Positions 56,754 to 64,000 of a stretch of DNA of 64,000 bases are shown in pieces. Every line of letters begins with the position of its first letter. Positions within the stretch are counted from its first letter, which is position 1. The DNA is from Undaria pinnatifida (Eukaryota; Sar; Phaeophyceae; Laminariales; Alariaceae), in NCBI GenBank assembly GCA_012845835.1, contig JABAKD010000025.1:9057779-9121778 (forward strand), written 5' to 3'. The notes under the pieces are model-generated. The model ran no database searches, was not told where the DNA came from, and saw nothing but the letters and a program-made list of their open reading frames with translations. Position numbers and translations under genes: made by a program.

Positions 56754-57094
56754 ACACAAAGCTCCTCCTCCCGCCAGTGAAAGCATACAGGGTGAAACCA
56801 TAATATGGGGTGGCGGACCCGCCTAGGGTGACAATCGCCTGATCGTCTCGTGCTCACGCGTTGATAGTAGTGTAGAAGTTATGCGTGAAATACTGCGATA
56901 CCGGTTAAACGCTTCATCGGTTGAGCCAGGAAAGTGAAGGTAGCATAAGACCTACGAAAACTCTCTACCAACACACTTTACTATAGACATCGCTGTGCGT
57001 GTTTAGTATCGTGCTGAATTTCCTTCGATCGGGCATGATCAGGACGATGCCGAAGTACCGCAAAAAGTGGGAGCTTCGAAAGGTCTCTGAGAAA

Positions 57095-57646
57095 TACGAT
57101 GGACCATGACCACGGTTCAGGCGGGGGGGGTACCCGGCTTTTCGCAGATGGATTTGAGCCACTCGCCGGAGTGACTCTATACCTCAAAGAAGAAGGTACT
57201 TAAGACGCATGCAACGATAGAGATGCATCACTGTTTTCCTGAGATGTTCCTCAATTTGGGAGCTCAAGGCCTCTCCTAACAACTGATTTATGGAGAAAAA
57301 TAAAGCTGCTACCGGGTGAAAAATCCCATGGCCTCGGTACACAACGAGATTCATGAAAAAAAAACGACCTACATTTCAAACGATTTTGGGTTAAGGATCC
57401 CCGTTATTCGGAAAAAAATTCAGGCAAAAACTGCTACGACCTTTATCGTAGCACGCGTCTTTGTGCGGTTTGTTAGGAGCGCGTTATAGTAGATATCCAT
57501 TACATGGCGGTTTCATACATAGCAAAAACAAAAATCAACACGGAGGCCTAAGACCGCAAAGGAATAGGGGAGTCACTCGCCGCGAGTGATCCCGAGGCAC
57601 TTCAAACGGAGGCCTAACAAATGACCCATCTACTGTAGCCACGGCC
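57095..57646. mobile_element. MITE R3 (copy e), with internal extra sequence
   Basis: Left part: cacggttcaggcggggggggtaccc, then tttgagccactcgccggagtgactct. Right part: cctaagaccgcaaaggaat, gtcactcgccgcgagtgatc, ending cccatctactgtagccacgg. About 300 bp in the middle include the R7 block (57388-57475), shared with 3790-3890. Confidence 0.65.
57388..57475. repeat. Dispersed repeat R7 (copy 2)
   Basis: gggttaaggatccccgttattc ... aaaaactgctacgacc ... agcacgcgtc, matching 3790-3890 in order. Confidence 0.5.
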
Positions 57647-58954
57647 GGTGGGTCTGCTTCTGTGGATCTTTTGACGTGATGTGGAAGAAAAAATTGGCCT
57701 TGAATCTTTGGGCTTGGCGACCAATGCAACAGCACTAAAGATAGCGGCACAGCGCAGAACAAACAATTGAGCGGTAAACCTTTCGGCAGCTTCGTAGATA
57801 CTGGCGTACAAGTGGCGGGTGGGTCCCGTTAATTCGTGCGTTGGGGAAATAATATGTATACCGTTGTCACCAATCGAAAGTTTTGTTCTACGGTACCCCC
57901 CCCCCCCCCCCCGCAACCTTTAGTGTTGCGAAATGGCCGGTTTTGAAGCCATCTCCCGGCTGCATCTCCTGAAATACCGCGCCCCTTGCCACCACAACGT
58001 TATCGTTTGACAGTCCGTTTCAAACAAGCCAAGAATAAGCATAAATATTATTTTTTCATTAGGCCGTCCCTCGAATCGAGCAGCCATGAAAAATTCGATA
58101 AACAAAATCGCTACCTGTGTTCCGGGGGATATCGTAGAATCAGTTGGAACTGGTTACGCCCTACAGACCACCGGATACGTGTTGGCAACTCAAACTCTAG
58201 CCGTCACGAACAAGCGCGGGGCAATCGAGCTAGCCCAAAGGCTCAGAGAGAGAGAGATGGTCGCGCAATAACTTTTTCTTCATTTGCCCGGACTGGTCAA
58301 CCCATACCGATCATGAGTTGTAAAACCCCACGCAAGTCTTAACTCGAGCTCCAACATTTGTAATAGACCGCTGAGCGACTGCCAGCCTCACCAAAGCTTG
58401 CAACACGTAAAGTACTGAAGCCGGGCCTCTGGGTACACGCATAATGCGGTATGAGTGAGGCGGAAACTCATAAAAATATTGCGAAAATCGGCTTGTCGCC
58501 GCCGAAACTGCAAACAAGGCATCTACCGCCAAACATAGCACCAGACCCTAAAGAAGGTGGTGGCCGGCTTATACAGGGCGGCTGCCCGCCCTATGGAAAG
58601 GCCCGTTTTCTCCTCTACGTCAATAAGCAAAATCGACTTTGCCCCCGAGACACTTTGGCACCCCTACTGTTTGCGGCAAACGAGATGACTGAAAGGTATA
58701 TCGGTACGCACGTCAACGCGAAGTGAACGTTAACGAATAAGAGGGCATCGACGCGGATACAACGGAGCGCGGAGACGGTTCCCCCCCCGCCTATCCACGG
58801 GGAACATTCGTCGCTTTGGATTTCCCTGAAGAGTGTGGCCGAGACATGCTCCAATGTCGAAGTCTCCATCTATCCCCAGAGGCCCGGATGACGTTCAAAC
58901 ATCAACTCGCAAGTCTCGAACCCAGTGCAACAGCCAGACACTTGGCAATTTGGA
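57647..58954. other. No gene recognised
   Basis: A poly-C run is at 57896-57912. Short plus-strand ORFs (58086-58271, 58451-58726) lack recognisable domains or good context. Confidence 0.35.
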
Positions 58955-59219
58955 CCAAGGCTACGGTAGGGGGGGTACCCCCATTTTCACTGGTGTGTTT
59001 GAGCTAATCGCACGAGTGGCTCTGTCCCCCACGGATGAAGATGGTCTAGGCACTTGTTTCGGCGCAGCTTAGGTCACCTTTGCATTGCGGATTAATTTCG
59101 TCAATGTAAAACATGAAGAATACGTAAGATCGCATAGGAACAAATGGGTTACTCGCGCGAGTGACCCCTAGCCACTGAAATAAAAGGCCCAAAAGGGGAC
59201 CCCCCTACCGTAGCCTGGG
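58955..59219. mobile_element. MITE R3 (copy f), best-preserved copy, 265 bp
   Basis: Terminal inverted repeats CCAAGGCTACGGTAGGGGGG and cccccctaccgtagcctggg. Inside are a left gagctaatcgcacgagtggct motif, ttcggcgcagcttaggt, and a perfect right palindrome tcactcgcgcgagtga-like (ttactcgcgcgagtgacc). No ORF. No clear target duplication. Confidence 0.88.
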
Positions 59220-60257
59220 TCTTTGGTGGATCTCATGAAAGGGAGAAAGGGTGCTGCGGGGTGTTGTAGCGTATTAGTAAGTAGTGCGGTCCCGTAGTAA
59301 ATGGTGGATCTCTGGTAGGAATGCGTAACATTGCCAAGAGTCATCTCCGTGAAACAACAGCAGCTTGGCGTGAGTTTTCAGCGAGCTCTCTGTACCTCGC
59401 GACTGACACAGCAAGATACATTATATTCCGTAACATGTATGGTGCGCGTTCTTCTGAGTAACTCTGCTGTGGTACTGGGTGTGTTAGACATCACACGCCT
59501 TCACTCGGTCATCACTGATACTGCGGCAACGCAGTGCCTTCGTTCTCCGCGCACACGTATCTCCCTCTGTTTCCCTCTGGACCATATGTTGGATAAAGGG
59601 CAAACTGTACCGTACAGTATAACGCCGCATTGACTCGGATAGGGCGATTACCGCCTCATCAAGAGACACATTACAACGGTCAAACCCCCTAACGCAACTA
59701 AGGCGATTTTCGATATCGGCCGATCGAAACGGCGGCGCACCATACCATCGTATATGGCCCCATAACCTTTCTATAAGGTAGAAGTAAGTTTCCCGATGGC
59801 GATATTTTCGCTGGAAACGCAGCATTGTTTTCGATGGAATGTAGAGATACTGAAGTATCTTAGTCTTCGCGCAACGTGCGTATGCCGATGATTTAGCGCT
59901 CCTGCCACAATTTCCATTTAAATGGCAGAAGAACTCCGACAAACGCTGCAATATTTTTCTTGCTCCGCGTACGGTTCGCGACAATCATGCGGCTTGGGAT
60001 ATATGCACCGCTTAGAAGTTTCAGCCATCGATGATTTCAAGTCCGCTCACAATAACAAACCACTGTACGTTTTTACTTTACTCGACGAGCCAATCAAAGC
60101 TAATAACTTTTGAGATTTTTTTCCCTTAGAGTCTGACATTTCAGCATTATGCGTTGTGTTCCGCAACACTATTCGTTATACTCTATTACGATGCTGAAAT
60201 TACAGCATTAAGTCCTACGGTTCTCAGTATTGCATTGACTGTCGGATTGAAAATACA
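59220..60257. other. No gene recognised
   Basis: Short ORFs only. This is the sequence upstream of the tyrosine recombinase remnant. Confidence 0.4.
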
Positions 60258-61107
60258 TTGAAAAAAAAGAAGCTGCAGAGAAGTATTGATCTGTCGGCTA
60301 TCAAGTTTTTCCATCGCATTTCGCGCGGTTTCGCGCTCCACATTCTTACTCACCCCGTCATCGCAAGCGCTCTCAAAGGTGCGGCGCGCTAGCAAGCCGA
60401 CGTGGGTAATCAGGCGACCGTGCGCCGGCCCGTGTCGTGGGCTATATTGCTGGCGGGCGAAACATTGATCCCTGCGTGGCGTACCGAGGGGTGCATGCTG
60501 TGGCTTGCGCTCTCGTCGTTTTGTTTCTTGACCCGCGCGTCGGAAATGTTCGTGGAACCCCGGTCACGTAACCACGAGAGGTATTGTTTACGGCGGACAG
60601 ACGTGGTCTTCTTTCGCGGTCGGGTACAGTTAGGAGGGGCCCAATGGTCGACCGCCGATCGCGTCGAGGTTCGATTTGGTGGATCAAAGGGCGACCAGCT
60701 GCGAAAGGAGGTGGTTGTTTCGCGCGTTCGGACGGGTTCACCGAGGCCCGTGGGGGCAGGTGGCGACGCTGTCGATATTATGATCGAGTTGACGTCCTTT
60801 TATTTCCTTTTGCCCGCGTCGGCTCCCCTGGTGGCGAATGGCAGTGGTAGTGGCAGATGGTCCATGTGGACGAAGCAGCAAGTGACGGTAAGTCTGCGAG
60901 AATTGGTTGCGTTGACCGGTGTGCGGGTGGACGAGTACGATTTGCACCCCTCGAGAAATGGAAGCACACCGCACTTTTCAGCGGGGGGAGGGCTTCCCAG
61001 AGACGTTGCAGCGAGAGGGCCAGTGGGCGTCTGATGCGTATAATAAGGCTTACGCTGGTAGCCACGCGAAGGATGACAGGTGGGTAGCAAACATAATGGC
61101 CCATTAG
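60258..61107 (+). pseudogene. Tyrosine recombinase (mobile-element integrase) remnant
   Basis: Plus-strand reading. The core-binding part is DLSAIKFFHRISRG ... HPVIASALKGAAR, then an in-frame TAG, then RRPVSWAILLAGETLIPAWR. The catalytic domain is LWLALSSFCFLTRASEMF (catalytic Arg near 60534), RFGGSKGDQLRKEV (Lys), HPSRNGSTPHFSAGGG (HxxR near 60945). After a frame change in a G-run near 60978 comes ETLQREGQWASDAYNKAY (Trp and the nucleophilic Tyr). All five signature positions survive, but one stop and one frameshift disable it. Such recombinases occur in Crypton- and DIRS-type elements; no RT was seen nearby, which favours a Crypton-like or solitary element. Confidence 0.78.
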
Positions 61108-62842
61108 GGGATGGGTAGCGGCATCCAGCTGGGGCAGGGTACAGGTTGGGGGCAAGTTGACCCTACTCGAAAGCTGGAGGGGTGGAAGTCGACATAGCTA
61201 TCCCAGCTAGTATGCAACCTTGCTATATTGCCAAGCATGTAGGAATGAGAAGTTGGATCTTGTCGTGCGCATCCCAGGGTAGAGCAAGAAGGGTGGGGGG
61301 GTGGACGCAATACGTTCGTAAGCTGAGATAAATACCACTGTTGGAAGCTGGCGTCGAAAGCTCTACATTGCCAGTTGGGATGGAAGTTGACTCAGATTCT
61401 ACGGACGAACGCGTGGAACTGCTGTTGGAGCAGCCTTGGGGGCGTGCCCCTCTCTCCGCCCCCCGTGCTCCGAGCGGGGGGCGGGTATTAATATTATACA
61501 AATTCGAAAACAAAATGCAATGCGTATTATTATCAAGGCACGAGAAAATAAGGGTTTTATATGTACGGAGGATGTTTGGGGCTATAAACGCGGGCGGTTA
61601 CTTGCACTCGTACTGGTATAGCAAAAGGGGCACCTTGGATCAGACTACCTGGTCGCCGACACGCAAGCGAAGCACGCAGAAGTAGCATCGTCAGCGAGTC
61701 AGGTTCATGGTGCGATACAGACTGGTTCATTTCCCACCCACCCGCCCGCGTGCTTTTGAGGGAGTCGGTGGAGGGGAGGTGAAGCGGTCGCAGCAGCGCG
61801 GGAAGACTGTTCGTTGCTGTTATAGTCTATACTGGCATTGAATTTTGTTAAGTTGGCGTTCCGGCGTCAACCGTGGGCTTTTGTTACGTATGTACAAAGT
61901 GCGACATACCAGGTATTACTTTAGGGCTAAACTACACGACCGAACAACAAATTCGCATGGGCCGACCCTTCCATTGCCCCATGGAGGTACGTTAGTGCTA
62001 CTCCACGAGCCGTTTAAGGTGATGTTTTGAGTATTCGAATCCAGGCTCAGCATTTGTTTGCATGGATGTGGAGCTTGCATCATTCAGCGCTACGGCCCGA
62101 AACACTAAATGGTTAGTCTAGCTCATTTATTGGTCACACGCTATTACGATGGCGAGAACAAAGCAATGAGAACTAGACTATAGTCTATGGTCGGCAGCTT
62201 TGCATTGGCGAAAGGAATTGCATAAGTCTAAGCATGTTTCTAGACATCAGCTGTGCTTCGTTTAGTTATGCCTTCCGGCATCAGCCGTCAGCCGTGGTAA
62301 GTACGGTACCAGGTACCTGGTATCCATTCATGGCTGATATTTTGATCAAGCAACAGCAAGCAGTGTCGTTTAGACCGGTCCTTCCTTTGTCCAATGGTCT
62401 TGGAATCGCTCGGACTTAGCGTTTCGCGTTCGCGCTGAAACCTTAGAAAGTAGTCTATACCAGGTACGCGCACAAGGGTAGCTACGAATGCAAAAATCGG
62501 GTCACAGGAAGGCAAACATCCGTGAAAAAATGAGTGTATGTACACACCAGCAAAGGAAGGTCAGGCACCCAAGCACCGGTAGCACTTGATTACGATGGCT
62601 TCGGCCAGATCAAGGGAATCGCAATGAGATGGATATACCCTTTGACTCCCCGTCCGTCGTGCTTACGAAATTCCCTGCTATGTTTGTTCGATCGTGTTGT
62701 GTTCGCACTTGACTTTGGAGTGGGGTCTGACGAAAATAGGACAGAGAAATTCAGCGCAACAGGAAACGGCCGTCGCTGTGTTCTGCGCTGCATTGCCGCT
62801 AGCGACTGCACGCCGAGAGGCAAGACGTTTGACATGCGCACA
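61108..62842. other. No gene recognised
   Basis: Short ORFs only. TAGACTATAGTCTA palindromes occur near 62168, and gtaccaggtacctggta near 62309. Confidence 0.35.
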
Positions 62843-63123
62843 GAGATGCAACAACGATATGACTGCAGTGAAGCATACCAGGGTAAACAATTGCAGTGCA
62901 CTCGTAGTTGAAAGCGGAAGGTGCTCACCTATGAATAGATCACTCGTGCTCCTCCTACTCGCACGAGTACAACATGGTTTTTCAGCCGTACCTGGTACAT
63001 GGCCCACAGAAGGTTCCGCCATCGACGGAAGGCACATTCTCTCGAAAGCAGATTCCATATCGGTACAGCAGTCGTGGTGGGTGCTCTTGGTCTTTGCCTC
63101 TGGTGTTAAGTAGTGTGGTTGGC
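62843..63123 (-). repeat. Left arm of a large inverted repeat with exon-like content
   Basis: The reverse complement of 63556-63842 at roughly 75 percent identity by eye. On the minus strand it encodes THHDCCTDMESAFERMCLPS, and the frame stays open to a donor-like ATAG|GTGAGC near 62924. The same donor occurs in the other arm. Confidence 0.7.
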
Positions 63124-63555
63124 GACGCTCCAGACAGGAGTTTCCAACCGGTTTGCCTTTCATCAATCGCATTTACACCAAAACCTCTCACCTATGCCAT
63201 GATCATACAGCAGTCAGTTGAAGTACATACGCCTGACGCTGGGTATCCTAAATTGAGTCCCGAACCTTCCCGGGAAAGTTCCACCAATGAAAAACGAGTT
63301 CATGCGGTCGTTGTTTGTGCATCAAGTACCAAAGATGTCGGTTGACGGCGCCCTCGCCCTATGACAGCTGGACAGACGGCCGTCAAGACACTCCAAAAAC
63401 TAAACCTAGCATGGTAAGTCCAAAGACGCTTGACGGGTCAAAACTATTTTAATATTAATAGTCTGTCAACCATATTTGATGTATGCAAGGTCGACAAGTA
63501 AGTCGCAAGCCCCTGCCGGGAGGGTCCCCCACAATCCACAATCCACAACCCACAA

Positions 63556-63842
63556 ACCGCACCACGTAGCACCAGAGGCAGAGACAGGGACCAGGAGCAC
63601 CCACCACTACTACTGTACCGAGATGGAATCTGCTTTCGAGAGAATGTGCCTTCCATCGATGAAGGGAACTTCTGCGGGCGATCGTCCAGCCGCTGATCAA
63701 CCATGTTGTAATGGTACGAGTGATAGCAGCGAGAGTGAGATAGGTGAGCATCTTCCTTTTTCGACTACCAGCACTCACACGACCTGCTGCAATCGCTTGG
63801 CGCGCAGCCTCGCTGCAGTTATATCGCATCTGCATCTAGTTG
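63556..63842 (+). repeat. Right arm of a large inverted repeat with exon-like content
   Basis: Encodes on the plus strand STHHYYCTEMESAFERMCLP, then a Ser/Glu-rich end GTSDSSESEIG, with ATAG|GTGAGC at about 63743. Differences from the left arm include in-frame length changes, and both frames stay open, which suggests former coding sequence. The arms are separated by about 430 bp with no recognised gene. Confidence 0.7.
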
Positions 63843-64000
63843 AGCATGTCTAACGCCGTGCACCGGCGTCCAGTCGGCAGCGGGAATGCAGCGAAGCGCA
63901 CAGGGACAGGGTTTTCCTGGGTCGTTTATTGTACACCTACAATAGGCCATGAGATTGTTCATCGGCTAAAACTCCACATTTTGTTAGAATCAGTGCTTTG

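Noticed and set aside
62678-63172. 164-codon minus-strand ORF as a complete gene
   Set aside because: Only the part inside the inverted repeat arm is conserved; the rest passes the shared splice donor and is probably intronic.

Overview
This is a gene-poor, repeat-dominated eukaryotic nuclear window. Canonical GT-AG splice signals, Ty1/copia and gypsy LTR retrotransposons, a poly(A)-tailed SINE-like family, several terminal-inverted-repeat DNA elements and FNIP-type 22-residue leucine-rich repeats all point to a eukaryote. The repeat style suggests a stramenopile alga, probably a brown alga of the Ectocarpus type. That placement is inference from memory of such genomes, not something the sequence proves. 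No rRNA, tRNA, CRISPR array, bacterial operon or virus gene was recognised.

Host-like genes. The only recurrent non-transposon gene family is a set of four paralogous FNIP/WP-repeat proteins: A (4379-5683, minus), C (21042-22350, plus), B (26137-27950, minus) and D (53209-54850, minus). Each has the same N-terminal domain followed by tandem 22-residue units of the form FNQPI..VVWP.SL..L.FG. Only B is open throughout. A and D carry frameshifts, and C carries in-frame stops in its N-terminal half. All four lose homology at a shared 3' splice-site-like boundary, which implies an upstream exon.

Mobile elements, left to right: a partial MITE (1-238); a diverged tandem duplication (1021-1640); a C-rich composite repeat (1735-3155); a hAT-like MITE with 8-bp target duplication (3564-3776); a decayed copia element on the minus strand (8781-19188) split by an internally deleted chromodomain gypsy element (15191-18831); CATCCC-TIR MITEs (28032-28266, 29104-29359); a palindromic minisatellite (30140-31990) split by a TIR element; SINE-like copies (32391-32552, 35208-35495, 51900-52205); a decayed transposase-like gene (39322-42612); a complete but rearranged copia derivative with 720-bp LTRs, TSD TGGAA and a 427-bp internal gag palindrome (43091-47581); a pogo-like TA-flanked transposon with subterminal repeats (50458-52780); a tyrosine recombinase pseudogene (60258-61107); and a large inverted repeat carrying exon-like sequence (62843-63842).

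Overall, nearly every recognisable coding stretch is a transposon fragment or a decaying member of one LRR family. The most unusual object is the 43-47.6 kb copia derivative: its LTRs, target duplication and polypurine tract are intact, but its pol region is replaced by an inverted copy of its own gag 3' half.
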